Counted from the stretch's first letter, positions 38,952 through 47,402 are shown. The stretch is DNA of 64,000 bases from Oscillospiraceae bacterium (GCA_021200775.1 JAJQGB010000002.1:1-64000), one strand, 5' to 3'. A program made the numbers and translations. The notes: generated from the sequence alone by a model not told the origin.

Positions 38952-40385
38952 ATGGCAAAAAGATTTATTGCGGTCCTCATGGTTGCGCTGATGATTGTTG
39001 CACTGGTTGGATGCGGAAGCTCCAAGCGTGAAATTGTACAGCTCACCCTTTCGACCGAGGATTCCACTGCTATTCTCGCCGCGGCTGGCATTACGCTCCC
39101 CGACGCTGAGACTGTTGCTGGAACCAACACAGTCATCAAGTTCCACAAGTGGACTGACGACTTCCACAACTATTCTGAGGACGAAGTCATCAACACCGGT
39201 TACTGGACCTTCGTCAACAAGTACGGCGGAGAGATAGAGTGGATTGAATGTACATACGAAAATCGTTTCGACGACTTGGCGAACCTCGTTCTTTCCTCCA
39301 ACTCACCTGACTTCACCACCTGCTCGGTTTCGACCTTCCCTTACTACTGCATCAAGGGAATCTTCGTTCCCGTTGACGACTACATCGACTACACCGACCC
39401 GCTTTGGGCAGGAACTGCCGATTTTGCGGCTAACTACTTCTCAATCGGCGGACAGAACTACGCTATCATCACCGATATCAAGGCGACCACCGTTATCGCT
39501 TACAACAGAAGAGTTATCGAAGAGTGGGGCTATGACGACCCTGCCGAGCTCTACTACAATGATGAGTGGACATGGGATGTATTCTATGAGATGTGCGTAG
39601 ACTTCACCGACCCCGACGAGGACAGATATGCTCTCGACGGCTGGTACTGGCAGCAGGCTATTATCGATTCGACGGGTGTAACCGTTATCGCTCTTGAAGA
39701 CGGCGTCTTCGTTTCCGACATCGACAATCCGCTTCTTGAAGAGGCTGAGTCACTTATCTACGACCTCAACAAGAACGACTGCGTATATCCGAGATGGAAT
39801 AACAGCTATCAGTGCCGTAACTCCAACACCGTTGGTGCCGGAGTCAAGGAAGGCTTGACTCTCTTCTATCCTGTTGAGAAGTGGGGCTTCACCGATACTG
39901 TTGAAAGCATCAGCTCTGTCTGGGGCGACATCACTGAGGGCGAAGTCATGTTCTGCCCGATGCCTCGTGACGATGATGGCGACGGCAACTACTACTTAGC
40001 CGCTCAGCCGGTTGGCTACCACATCATCCAGGGCGCTAAGAACCCTGAGGCAGTTTACCTTCTCTCCGCTTGCGAGAGATTCAAGGTCATCGACCCGACA
40101 GTTATCGACATCGACACCAAGCAGCTCAAGGAAACCTACATGTGGACCGACGAAATGCTCGAAATGCTCGATGAAACCTACAGACTCGTCAACAACTACC
40201 AGATAGTCAACTTCACCTCCGGATGCCAGTCTGCACTTTCCGATGCAGTCAGCAACCTTATCGGCGGAACTCTCGGCAACAGTCCTTCTACATGGGCACA
40301 GCTCAAGGAGACCTACTCCGACAGAATTGCGTACTACGTTGAAGAGTTGAACGCAATGTTCTCCGGCGAAATTGAAGTTGAATGA
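38952..40385 (+). CDS. Orphan family 1 (sugar) substrate-binding lipoprotein
   Basis: 477 residues. Lipobox LVGC (Cys20). The mature protein resembles carbohydrate-binding family 1 proteins: YWTFVNKYGGEIEWIE, LVLSSNSPDFTTC, GLLxxV-like PVDDYIDY, YNDEWTWDVFYEM and KEGLTLFYPVEKW. No permease genes are adjacent, so it either feeds a distant transporter or serves as a sensor. ATG 38952 (MAKRFIAVLM) follows GAAAGGAAA and is preferred over GTG/ATG starts in the leader (38883). Confidence 0.88.
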   Translation: MAKRFIAVLMVALMIVALVGCGSSKREIVQLTLSTEDSTAILAAAGITLPDAETVAGTNTVIKFHKWTDDFHNYSEDEVINTGYWTFVNKYGGEIEWIECTYENRFDDLANLVLSSNSPDFTTCSVSTFPYYCIKGIFVPVDDYIDYTDPLWAGTADFAANYFSIGGQNYAIITDIKATTVIAYNRRVIEEWGYDDPAELYYNDEWTWDVFYEMCVDFTDPDEDRYALDGWYWQQAIIDSTGVTVIALEDGVFVSDIDNPLLEEAESLIYDLNKNDCVYPRWNNSYQCRNSNTVGAGVKEGLTLFYPVEKWGFTDTVESISSVWGDITEGEVMFCPMPRDDDGDGNYYLAAQPVGYHIIQGAKNPEAVYLLSACERFKVIDPTVIDIDTKQLKETYMWTDEMLEMLDETYRLVNNYQIVNFTSGCQSALSDAVSNLIGGTLGNSPSTWAQLKETYSDRIAYYVEELNAMFSGEIEVE

Positions 40386-40428
40386 TTAAACCAGCTAGCT
40401 TTTTCCATAAAATAGCCTTATGCAAACG

Positions 40429-40457
40429 GTCCGTCTCATCTGAGGCGGACTTTTGCT
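40429..40457 (+). terminator. Terminator after the second solute-binding protein
   Basis: GTCCGTCTCA pairs with TGAGGCGGAC (one G-T pair) and is followed by TTTTG. Confidence 0.75.
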
Positions 40458-40466
40458 GTATGGAGA

Positions 40467-40513
40467 CCCCTCAGTCACGCCTGCGGCGTGACAGCTCCCC
40501 TTTCAGGGGAGCC
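40467..40513. repeat. Palindromic element, type A, single copy
   Basis: CCCCTCAGTCACGCC-TGC-GGCGTGACAGCTCCCCTTTCAGGGGAGCC. It has the same ends as the left half of the element at 27470, but its inner palindrome (CACGCC/GGCGTG) is different, with pairing preserved. Confidence 0.7.
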
Positions 40514-40526
40514 TATATCTGCCTCT

Positions 40527-40555
40527 GCATAACTCTCCTGTTTTTCTCATATCCT
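40527..40555 (+). promoter_or_regulatory. Possible sigma-E-type promoter of yabP
   Basis: GCATAAC (40527-40533), about 14 bases, CATATCCT (40548-40555) approximates the mother-cell sigma-E pattern. The match is weak. In B. subtilis yabP is a sigma-E gene, so the position is sensible. Confidence 0.28.
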
Positions 40556-40583
40556 GTACTAAAAGAATTTGGGAGGAATAGGA

Positions 40584-40865
40584 ATGACTACACCTGAAGC
40601 ACCTTTGAAAAAGCACAACCTGATTCTTGAAGACCGGCAGAAGCTTTCTTTGTCGGGAGTGACCGACGTCGAGAGCTTTGACGACACCGAAGTGTCACTC
40701 TTTACGTCACAGGGCGAGCTCGTCATCCGGGGAAAGAATCTCCACGTCGACGAAATAAGCCTTGAAACCGGAGATTTGGAGATGTCGGGAGAAGTGAAGT
40801 CGCTGATTTACGGCGACAGAGACAGAACGAAGAAGCCGACGGTGTGGAAGAAGATTACGAGGTGA
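40584..40865 (+). CDS. yabP: Sporulation protein YabP
   Basis: 93 residues with the YabP pattern: KHNLILEDRQKLSLSGVTDV, then FDDTEVSLFTSQGELVIRGKNLHVDEISLETGDLEMSGEVKSLIY. Needed for spore-coat assembly in relatives. ATG 40584 follows GGGAGGAATAG; TTG 40569 is inside that ribosome site. First gene of the conserved order yabP-yabQ-divIC-S1. Confidence 0.92.
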   Translation: MTTPEAPLKKHNLILEDRQKLSLSGVTDVESFDDTEVSLFTSQGELVIRGKNLHVDEISLETGDLEMSGEVKSLIYGDRDRTKKPTVWKKITR

Positions 40866-40869
40866 GATT

Positions 40870-41286
40870 ATGGATTTCAACCCCGGTTCGTTCTTAGGAG
40901 TTTTGGGCGAGCTTCGGATGCTTGGGCTGGCGGCGGTCGTCGGGGCACTTCTCGGCGCAGTGTTTGACATCCTTCGGGTATTCCGGATGAGCTTCCCGCA
41001 CAGAGCCTGGATGGTGTTTTTGGAGGATTTCCTGTTTGTTTGGTTCTTCGGGATGGTCTTCTTCCTATTCTCGGTTGAGATGCTCGAAGGCTCGCTTCGG
41101 TTTTATGTCATAGCCGGGATGATAGCGGGATTCGGAATTTATCTCCTGACGCTCGGGCGGATTATCTCGGGAATGTTCAGAATGGCGGGAAATATTTTCA
41201 GAAAAATCGAAAAATTGGTGATGGAGAAGCTGAAAACTGTCCTTCCCGCAAAAAAATTTCCCGGAAAAATAAAAAAATCCTCCTAA
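40870..41286 (+). CDS. yabQ: Spore cortex biosynthesis protein YabQ
   Basis: 138 residues. Four membrane helices with the YabQ pattern AAVVGALLGAVFDILRVFRM, HRAWMVFLEDFLFVWFFGMV and RFYVIAGMIAGFGIYLLTLG. The basic C-terminus is cytosolic (KKFPGKIKKSS). It starts four bases after yabP. Needed for spore cortex formation in B. subtilis. Confidence 0.92.
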   Translation: MDFNPGSFLGVLGELRMLGLAAVVGALLGAVFDILRVFRMSFPHRAWMVFLEDFLFVWFFGMVFFLFSVEMLEGSLRFYVIAGMIAGFGIYLLTLGRIISGMFRMAGNIFRKIEKLVMEKLKTVLPAKKFPGKIKKSS

Positions 41287-41291
41287 ATGAC

Positions 41292-41321
41292 TTGCAAGGT
41301 GTGCACGAAATGTAGTATAAT
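41292..41321 (+). promoter_or_regulatory. Promoter of divIC
   Basis: TTGCAA (41292-41297), 18 bases, TATAAT (41316-41321). It separates vegetative divIC transcription from the sporulation genes upstream. Confidence 0.75.
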
Positions 41322-41359
41322 ATACCTTGCATAACTATCTCAGATTGGAGGGTGAGGAA

Positions 41360-41695
41360 ATGGCAACGTCAACTCAGAGTGTCAACCGCAGACCGTCGGC
41401 AAAATCGAAGCAGAAACAGCCGCCAAAGGTTTGGCACTTTATCAAGCTCGTCTTCTTCTCAACCCTTCTCGTCTATGCGGCGTCGGTAATCATCAACACG
41501 CAGGCGGAAATTGCAGAGCAGAAAGCTACCATCGAAAAGCTCGAAGCCGAAATTGTCGAGGCACAACAGGAAAACGACGAATACATAAGGCTTCTGGGCG
41601 ACGACGATGAGTACGAGTATATGCTCTCAGCCGCTATCGCAAGAGGATATGCCTACCCGAGAGAAACGCGTTACTATGCCAAGTCGGTGGAGTGA
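41360..41695 (+). CDS. divIC: Septum formation initiator, DivIC/FtsB family
   Basis: 111 residues. A basic N-terminal tail (RRPSAKSKQKQPPK), one membrane helix (FIKLVFFSTLLVYAASVII), then a leucine-poor coiled coil (QAEIAEQKATIEKLEAEIVEAQ) outside. The C-terminal YEYMLSAAIARGYAYPRE is typical of DivIC. A divisome scaffold with FtsL and DivIB. ATG 41360 follows GGAGGGTGAGG. Confidence 0.9.
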   Translation: MATSTQSVNRRPSAKSKQKQPPKVWHFIKLVFFSTLLVYAASVIINTQAEIAEQKATIEKLEAEIVEAQQENDEYIRLLGDDDEYEYMLSAAIARGYAYPRETRYYAKSVE

Positions 41696-41790
41696 CGCTT
41701 CAAGGCGAAAAATGTGGAAGTTGTGACAGAGACGCACACATCGCAGTTGCGGTGCGGCAAATAAGTCATGAAAGAGGAAAAAGTAAATTT

Positions 41791-42423
41791 ATGCAGCTTG
41801 AAGAAGGTAGCATTATCGAGGGCAGAGTCACCGGTATTCAGAAATTCGGCGCATTTATCGACATCGGCGGTGGCAAAAACGGAATGGTTCACATTTCGGA
41901 GGTTTCGCCTACATACGTAGCAGATATCAACGATTTTCTGAAGGTCGGGCAGATTGTCAAGGTCAAGGTCATTTCAATCGATGAGAGAGGAAAGGTCGCA
42001 TTGTCCATCAAGAGGGCGCTCCCTCCGAAAGAGCCGGCTCCGCACCATCCGAGAAACGGACAGCCAGGCGGACATCAGGGCGGACACCCCGACGGACGCC
42101 GTGAAGGACATCCCGGTGGACAGGGTGGACAACCCGGCAGGGACAACCGTGGCGGCTATAACCAGAACCGTGACAAGGGCATGTATGACAAGGACAAGGA
42201 CGCCCAGCCGGTAAGGCACTATCAGCAGAAGAAGCCTGTCAAGAAGGAGGAGCCAGACCCGGAAGCGCTGGTGAACGCTGAGTACGCCTACAAGCCGAAC
42301 AGCACCACGACCGACGCCGGCTTCGAGGACATGCTCTCAAAGTTCAAGTCTTCAAGCGAGGACAGAATGTCCGACCTCAAACGCTCGATGGACGTCAAAA
42401 AGCGTGGGTCGAGGAGAAGGTAA
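41791..42423 (+). CDS. S1-domain RNA-binding protein (YabR type) with Gly/His/Arg-rich tail
   Basis: 210 residues. The S1 domain covers residues about 1-72 (GSIIEGRVTGIQKFGAFIDI, NGMVHISEVSPTYVADINDF, VKVKVISIDERGKVALSIK). A low-complexity segment rich in GGHP, GGQ and GRD repeats follows (about 80-125), then a charged C-terminus. B. subtilis yabR is the homologue, in the same gene order. ATG 41791 follows GAAAGAGGAAAAAG; the longer frame starting at 41692 lies at the end of divIC. It probably binds RNA or ribosomes. Confidence 0.88.
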   Translation: MQLEEGSIIEGRVTGIQKFGAFIDIGGGKNGMVHISEVSPTYVADINDFLKVGQIVKVKVISIDERGKVALSIKRALPPKEPAPHHPRNGQPGGHQGGHPDGRREGHPGGQGGQPGRDNRGGYNQNRDKGMYDKDKDAQPVRHYQQKKPVKKEEPDPEALVNAEYAYKPNSTTTDAGFEDMLSKFKSSSEDRMSDLKRSMDVKKRGSRRR

Positions 42424-42449
42424 GTCAGACTTTAAGGAGGTGCTTGAAC

Positions 42450-42674
42450 GTGTGCTATCTGGTTGCTAAAAACGCCGATGATATCGGTTGCATAGCGATT
42501 GAAATGTCAATCGGTCAACATCTGGCAGACTTCAAGCACAAGCTCTCAAAAGAAGTAGACCAGAGGAAAATCCAGCTCGTTACCATCAGCCGACCGTCGG
42601 CTTATGGGGAGTATGAGCCTTATCGGTTTGTCAATACCGAGGATGAATTTGAGGAACAGGTCAAGCTGTTGTGA
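42450..42674 (+). CDS. Small conserved protein, DUF6718-like
   Basis: 74 residues, soluble, with no membrane segment. MCYLVAKNADDIGCIAIEM and LVTISRPSAYGEYEPYRFVN recall DUF6718, whose function is unknown (family name from memory). GTG 42450 is nine bases after TTAAGGAGG and is preferred over TTG 42444. A terminator follows 20 bases after its stop. Confidence 0.65.
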   Translation: MCYLVAKNADDIGCIAIEMSIGQHLADFKHKLSKEVDQRKIQLVTISRPSAYGEYEPYRFVNTEDEFEEQVKLL

Positions 42675-42692
42675 CAGCATTTGCAGGAATCG

Positions 42693-42724
42693 AAACCGTG
42701 CCGTTTCGCGCACGGTTCTCTTTT
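42693..42724 (+). terminator. Terminator/attenuator between DUF6718-like gene and lipoprotein gene
   Basis: AACCGTGC pairs with GCACGGTT and is followed by CTCTTTTG. The ribosome site of the next gene (GTGGAGGA) begins just past the T-run, so the stem could attenuate readthrough into the lipoprotein gene. Confidence 0.75.
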
Positions 42725-42737
42725 GTGGAGGATTAAG

Positions 42738-43463
42738 ATGAAGTTAAAATCATTCGGAAAAAGGCTGATGGCAGTTATGATGGCGGCGGTTATGGCTTTG
42801 TCGCTTACCGCTTGTGGGGATGATTACGTGGTTGCCGGCGAGGATTATATCCTGGCGGCAAGGGCGGCTTATGTGGAGCTCGATTCCGCAAGAGTCGACG
42901 TCATCAACGACAACACCGGAGAGTCGGAGCAGATATTCATCTACAAGTACGACGAGAAGGGTCTCATGACATATTCCTACTATGCCGTCTCCGGCGACAC
43001 GACAATCGCCCAGTACAACAACGGCTATGAGCAGTACACCGAGGAAAACGGTGTTGTTTCATATCTCGACACCGGCGACGCAAGCTTCACCTCCTACTCA
43101 AAGGACGTCCCATATCCGCTGGCTGACGAGGGTCTTATAGTCTTCTACAAAAAGGCTGTCAACACCGAGACTTCCTACATCGCCACAAACGAGCTTGCAA
43201 GCGAGGTTTGCCACTACTATGACATCTCAAAGATTTCGGGAGTAGACACCGCCGATGGAATGACCGGCTTCAAGGTTCTCTACTACTTCGACGCCGACGG
43301 CAACCTCCTCTTTTTGAGGGAAGTAACCGAAGTCACGAACGACGACGGCAGTATCACCGAGTATTCCTACTCCATTTATATAACCCAGCAGAACGAAGTC
43401 GGAACCGTGCCGAACTTTATCGATATTTCGAGGGTTGAGGAAGAGGTTGGGGAAATGGTGTAA
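42738..43463 (+). CDS. Secreted lipoprotein of unknown function
   Basis: 241 residues. Lipobox LTAC (Cys25) after a long basic/hydrophobic signal (FGKRLMAVMMAAVMALS). The mature part is acidic and beta-rich with regular Tyr, Asp and Thr (YNNGYEQYTEENGVVSYLD, VLYYFDADGNLLFLREV), like LolA/outer-surface sheet proteins. ATG 42738 (MKLKSFGKR) follows TGTGGAGG; ATG 42681 is upstream of the terminator hairpin. I do not recognise the family. Confidence 0.7.
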   Translation: MKLKSFGKRLMAVMMAAVMALSLTACGDDYVVAGEDYILAARAAYVELDSARVDVINDNTGESEQIFIYKYDEKGLMTYSYYAVSGDTTIAQYNNGYEQYTEENGVVSYLDTGDASFTSYSKDVPYPLADEGLIVFYKKAVNTETSYIATNELASEVCHYYDISKISGVDTADGMTGFKVLYYFDADGNLLFLREVTEVTNDDGSITEYSYSIYITQQNEVGTVPNFIDISRVEEEVGEMV

Positions 43464-43509
43464 ACCTCCGCATTGTCGGCTACGCCGACGCACCCACTGC
43501 GTGGGCGCA

Positions 43510-43624
43510 CCCCTCCACCACCGGCTTCGCCGGCGGTCCCCCTCCCCTTGACAGGGGAGGCTTAGATTTGCGCAATTATGGCTCCCCTGAAAGGGGAGCT
43601 GGCGCCCGAAGGGCGACTGAGGGG
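43510..43624. repeat. Composite palindromic element B-A after the lipoprotein gene
   Basis: CCCCTCCACCACCGGCTTCGCCGGCGGT, CCCCTCCCCTTGACAGGGGAGG, about 20 bases, GGCTCCCCTGAAAGGGGAGC, palindrome GGCGCCCGAAGGGCGAC, and TGAGGGG. It is the mirror arrangement of the element at 27470. Two more short palindromes (GTCGGCTACGCCGAC and CACCCACTGCGTGGG) lie just before it. Confidence 0.78.
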
Positions 43625-43706
43625 TTTGCGCATATTGCACAAATCTCCGCCCCAAAAATCCCTGATTTTTCTACACCAAAAAATCCACACAAATCGTGAA
43701 AAGTGC

Positions 43707-43735
43707 TTGCAATTGCAATTCAAAAGTGTTATTAT
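43707..43735 (+). promoter_or_regulatory. Promoter of the S10-spc-alpha operon
   Basis: TTGCAA (43707-43712), 17 bases, TATTAT (43730-43735), with an overlapping TATAAT at 43733-43738. Transcription would start near 43745, about 370 bases before rpsJ. Confidence 0.7.
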
Positions 43736-43740
43736 AATTA

Positions 43741-44100
43741 CTGCGTGACTGCAAAAGATATGCGTTGAAGCTGGAGGTTGCCGGCGGTATGCCGGGTAAT
43801 TTCAGCCGAGTATGTCCGATTTTAAACCGGGCGACTGTAATAGCAACACGGTACTGTGGTACAATGGGCTTGCCAGAGTGAGTACAAGGGCGTTTGTGTG
43901 TAAACTTCCGAGTGCATTGCGAAGGCGAAGCAGATTGAGGGCGATTTTGCGCCTTTGAGTCAGAAACCAAGCTCCGATGCGATTTATGTGTCCCGCCGAA
44001 AAGATGATTTTTCGGCTTTTTTCATGGGGACGCAGGAAACACACGGATTCGTGTTAAAAAACAGATGGGATAATCCCAGCCCCCAATAATCGTTAGCTTT
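43741..44100 (+). promoter_or_regulatory. Ribosomal S10-operon leader with internal terminator
   Basis: A long untranslated, GC-rich leader. Paired segments include TTGCCGGCGGTATGCCGGGTAA near 43780-43800. An intrinsic terminator, GCCGAAAA-N5-TTTTCGGC plus T6 (about 43997-44023), lies about 90 bases before rpsJ. The arrangement fits attenuation of the whole operon, likely through a ribosomal protein binding upstream helices (L4-type control is known for other S10 operons). The exact class is not assigned. Confidence 0.6.
43997..44024 (+). terminator. Attenuator terminator in the S10 leader
   Basis: GCCGAAAA pairs with TTTTCGGC, followed by TTTTTT and then CATGG. It sits inside the leader rather than after a gene. 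Confidence 0.8.
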
Positions 44101-44115
44101 AAGGAGGCGTTTTTA

Positions 44116-44430
44116 ATGGCAGTCAATGAGAAAATCAGAATCAAGATCAAGGGCTACGAGCACACTAACGTCGATGCGGCAGCGGCTAAGATAGTCGAAG
44201 CAGCAAAGCGTTCCGGCGCACAGGTTTCGGGACCGATTCCGCTCCCCACTGAGAGAGAAATTGTCACCGTCCTTCGCTCCGTATTCGTCAACAAGGATAG
44301 CCGTGAACAGTTCGAGATGAGAACTCACAAGAGACTTATCGACGTAATTCACCCCACCAACGACACAACTGCGGCTCTGCAGAATCTTGAACTTCCCGCC
44401 GGTGTGGATATCGTAATGGAGATCAAGTAA
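44116..44430 (+). CDS. rpsJ: 30S ribosomal protein S10
   Basis: 104 residues, full length, with [15 protein letters not shown] and HKRLIDVI as in S10. Sits in the 30S head and doubles as NusE in antitermination. First gene of the S10 operon; AAGGAGG is eight bases before ATG 44116. A 90-base gap with small hairpins separates it from rplC. Confidence 0.99.
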   Translation: MAVNEKIRIKIKGYEHTNVDAAAAKIVEAAKRSGAQVSGPIPLPTEREIVTVLRSVFVNKDSREQFEMRTHKRLIDVIHPTNDTTAALQNLELPAGVDIVMEIK

Positions 44431-44520
44431 TCTCCCAAGGAAATCACATTGATTTCTCAGCGAAATCCCACGACAGGTCAAGTCGGTCCGACCGACCAAT
44501 AACCATTAGGAGGAAACAAA

Positions 44521-45156
44521 ATGAAGAAAGGCATCATCGGAAAGAAGATCGGTATGACACAGGTCTTCGACGATAAGGGAAGAGTCATTCCCGTATCGGT
44601 AATTGAGGCAGGTCCTTGCGTGGTAGTCCAGAAGAAGACTGCCGAGAACGACGGCTACGAAGCCGTGCAGCTCGGGTTCGGCGACGCCACCGCAAAGAGT
44701 TTGAAGAAGCCTCTTACAGGTCATTTCAAGAAGGCTGACGTTGCTCTGAAGAAGACTTTAAAGGAATTCAGACTTGAAGACATTTCAGGCATGAACGTAG
44801 GCGACATCGTAAAGGCTGACATTTTCGCTGAGGGCGAGATTGTTGACGTTTGCGGCACTAGCAAGGGTAAAGGATTCTCCGGCACCATCAAGCGCTGGAA
44901 CACCCACAGATTAAAGGAAACCCACGGTACAGGTCCTGTTCACCGTGAGGCAGGTTCCATGAACGCTTGCTCCAGCCCTTCGAGAATCTACAAAGGAAAG
45001 AAAATGCCGGGTCACTTGGGAGCAGAGAGAGTTACAATCCAGAACCTCGAAGTTATCAAGGTCGATTCGGAGAACAACCTTATCGCTGTAAAGGGAGCAA
45101 TCCCCGGACCGAAGAACGGTATCGTTACCGTCTGCAACAGCGTTAAGAAGGCTTAG
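44521..45156 (+). CDS. rplC: 50S ribosomal protein L3
   Basis: 211 residues, typical of Firmicutes. [20 protein letters not shown] at the start and [19 protein letters not shown] around the central loop that reaches the peptidyl-transferase centre. An early-assembly protein. AGGAGG is seven bases before ATG 44521. Second gene of the S10 operon. Confidence 0.99.
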   Translation: MKKGIIGKKIGMTQVFDDKGRVIPVSVIEAGPCVVVQKKTAENDGYEAVQLGFGDATAKSLKKPLTGHFKKADVALKKTLKEFRLEDISGMNVGDIVKADIFAEGEIVDVCGTSKGKGFSGTIKRWNTHRLKETHGTGPVHREAGSMNACSSPSRIYKGKKMPGHLGAERVTIQNLEVIKVDSENNLIAVKGAIPGPKNGIVTVCNSVKKA

Positions 45157-45173
45157 TGGAAGGAGGAAGTACA

Positions 45174-45797
45174 ATGTCAAAGGTTTCCGTATACGATATT
45201 AAAGGCAATGTAGTTGCCGACACTGAGCTTAACGACAGCATCTGGGGAATCGAGCCCAACACCGCTGTCATGCACACAATGGTTGTCAATTATCTCGCTA
45301 ATCAGAGACTGGGCACTCAGTCCACACTCACTAGAACAGAGGTATCCGGCGGCGGTAGGAAGCCCTGGAGACAGAAGGGCACCGGTCATGCAAGACAGGG
45401 TTCAATCCGTTCTCCTCAGTGGACACACGGCGGCGTAGCTCTTGGACCGAAGCCCCGTAGCTACAGATTCACCGTCAACAAGAAGATGAGAAGACTCGCT
45501 ATGAAGTCTGCACTCTCTTCCAAGCTCGCTGAGAACGAGGTAGTCGTAGTTGACAATATCAGCTTCGACGAAATCAAGACTAAGAACGTCGTTTCGATGC
45601 TTTCGGCACTCGGAGCAGAGGGCAAGACCCTTATCGTAATGCCCGCATCCGACGAGAAGGTCATCAAGAGCGCAAGAAACATTCCTGGTGTCAAGACCAC
45701 TCTTGTGAACACTCTGAATGTTTACGACATCCTTAACTGCAACAAGTTTGTTGTAGCTTCTGATGCCGTCACCAAGATTGAGGAGGTTTACTGCTGA
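45174..45797 (+). CDS. rplD: 50S ribosomal protein L4
   Basis: 207 residues. The extended loop GGGRKPWRQKGTGHARQGSIRSP reaches the exit tunnel and is the erythromycin-region loop. L4 represses S10 operons in several bacteria. ATG 45174 behind AAGGAGGAAG is preferred over GTG 45156. Its stop overlaps rplW (TGATG). Confidence 0.99.
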   Translation: MSKVSVYDIKGNVVADTELNDSIWGIEPNTAVMHTMVVNYLANQRLGTQSTLTRTEVSGGGRKPWRQKGTGHARQGSIRSPQWTHGGVALGPKPRSYRFTVNKKMRRLAMKSALSSKLAENEVVVVDNISFDEIKTKNVVSMLSALGAEGKTLIVMPASDEKVIKSARNIPGVKTTLVNTLNVYDILNCNKFVVASDAVTKIEEVYC

Positions 45798-46093
45798 TGG
45801 AAAAGGTTGCTCAGGATATCATTCTGAAGCCGGTTATCACCGAAGCTTCTATGGAGGATCTTCAGGCGGGCAAGTACACTTTCAGAGTTGCAAAGACCGC
45901 CAACAAGATTGAAATCAAGGACGCCGTTGAGGAAATCTTCGGTGTCAAGGTTGCCAAGGTTCACACTATCAATGTTCGCGGTCGCTACCGCAGAATGGGT
46001 AGATCTGAAGGCAAGACCTCAGACTGGAAAAAGGCAATCGTTACGCTTGCCGAGGGCTCAAAGACCATCGCCTTCTTCGACGGCATGATCTGA
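45797..46093 (+). CDS. rplW: 50S ribosomal protein L23
   Basis: 98 residues. DIILKPVITEASMEDLQAGKYTF and VKVAKVHTINVRGRYRRMGR are diagnostic. It lies at the tunnel exit and docks trigger factor and SRP. ATG 45797 overlaps the rplD stop, and its ribosome site AGGAGG is inside rplD. Confidence 0.98.
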   Translation: MEKVAQDIILKPVITEASMEDLQAGKYTFRVAKTANKIEIKDAVEEIFGVKVAKVHTINVRGRYRRMGRSEGKTSDWKKAIVTLAEGSKTIAFFDGMI

Positions 46094-46250
46094 TAACGCC
46101 TGAGAGCGAGGAAAGTCACAGGGACTGGACAGCTCTCACATTCCGGCAATCGTTACTGGTGCGGGGAGACCTGCACGGTATGTATGGGACACTGCATGGC
46201 AGTACCTGCCGATGCAGCCCGCAAAACACTAATAAGGAGTGAAAAATTAC
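46094..46250 (+). promoter_or_regulatory. Structured 157-base spacer rplW-rplB
   Basis: Unusually long for this operon and full of pairings. GAGAGC/GCTCTC is near 46103-46138. The strong stem CTGCAT-GGCAG/CTGCC-ATGCAG lies at 46192-46217, with one bulged base. No reading frame with a ribosome site. No T-run, so not a terminator. Function unknown; a binding or processing site is possible. Confidence 0.5.
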
Positions 46251-47084
46251 ATGGCTATAAAGAGCTACAAGCCGACTACCAACGGTCGCAGAGGTATGAC
46301 CGTTACCGACTACAGCGGCTTGTCCAAGGTTAAGCCGGAGAGAAGTCTTCTCGAACCGAAGAAGAAGACCGCCGGCAGAAACAGCTATGGCAGAATCACC
46401 GTTCGTCATCACGGCGGCGGAGAGAGAAAGAAATATCGTGTAATCGACTTCAAGAGAGACAAGACCGGCATGGATGCCACTGTTATGACTCTTGAATACG
46501 ATCCGAACCGTTCGGCTCACATTGCACTCGTTCAGTATGAGGATGGCGAGAAGAGATACATCATCGCACCGAACGGACTTAACGTAGGAGATACAGTAAG
46601 AGCTGGCGCAGACGCCGACATCAAGCCGGGCAACGCACTTCCTCTTATGAACATCCCCGTCGGTACCTTCATCCACAACATCGAGCTTTATCCCGGCAAG
46701 GGCGCACAGCTTGTCCGTTCCGCCGGCAACATGGCTCAGCTTATGGGACGCGAGAACGACAAGGTTCTTATAAGACTTCCTTCCGGTGAAATGAGATATG
46801 TTCCTGCAAACTGCATGGCAACAGTCGGACAGGTCGGAAACATCGACCACGAGAATGTTCACCTCGGCAAGGCTGGTAGAAAGCGCCACATGGGCGTAAG
46901 ACCCACAGTCCGTGGTTCTGTTATGAACCCGAACGACCACCCTCACGGCGGTGGCGAAGGCAAGGCTCCTGTCGGACGTCCTTCACCTGTTACACCCTGG
47001 GGCAAGCCTACTATGGGTTACAAGACTCGTAAGAAGAAGAACCGCACTGACAAGTTTATAGTCAAGCGTCGTAACGCCAAGTAA
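46251..47084 (+). CDS. rplB: 50S ribosomal protein L2
   Basis: 277 residues. [18 protein letters not shown] at the start and the conserved [22 protein letters not shown] loop near the peptidyl-transferase centre. ATG 46251 follows AATAAGGAGTG; GTG 46239 lies closer to that site and is less likely. Essential for subunit joining. Confidence 0.99.
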   Translation: MAIKSYKPTTNGRRGMTVTDYSGLSKVKPERSLLEPKKKTAGRNSYGRITVRHHGGGERKKYRVIDFKRDKTGMDATVMTLEYDPNRSAHIALVQYEDGEKRYIIAPNGLNVGDTVRAGADADIKPGNALPLMNIPVGTFIHNIELYPGKGAQLVRSAGNMAQLMGRENDKVLIRLPSGEMRYVPANCMATVGQVGNIDHENVHLGKAGRKRHMGVRPTVRGSVMNPNDHPHGGGEGKAPVGRPSPVTPWGKPTMGYKTRKKKNRTDKFIVKRRNAK

Positions 47085-47106
47085 TGCGAAGGGAGGCAGA
47101 TGAATA

Positions 47107-47388
47107 ATGGGCAGAAGCATTAAGAAGGGACCATACGTACAGGAATCCCTTTATAAGAAAGTAGTTGCCATGAACGAGACCGGCGAAAAGAAAGCCATCA
47201 AGACATGGTCGAGAGCATCCGTTATCTTCCCCGAATTCGTGGGACACACATTTGCCGTCCACGACGGACGCAAGCATGTTCCGGTATATGTCACTGAGGA
47301 CATGGTCGGACACAGACTTGGTGAGTTCGCACCGACAAGAACCTTCAAGGGTCACGCCGGTTCAAAGACTTCCAACAACGGCAAGTAA
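47107..47388 (+). CDS. rpsS: 30S ribosomal protein S19
   Basis: 93 residues. [15 protein letters not shown] and the closing [17 protein letters not shown] are standard S19. Binds 16S rRNA in the head with S13. GGGAGGC precedes ATG 47107. Confidence 0.99.
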   Translation: MGRSIKKGPYVQESLYKKVVAMNETGEKKAIKTWSRASVIFPEFVGHTFAVHDGRKHVPVYVTEDMVGHRLGEFAPTRTFKGHAGSKTSNNGK

Positions 47389-47402
47389 AGGAGGAGATTT
47401 AG

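Noticed and set aside
46094-46250. Considered a missing small gene between rplW and rplB
   Set aside because: No frame with a ribosome site and protein-like codons; the spacer is better described as structured RNA.
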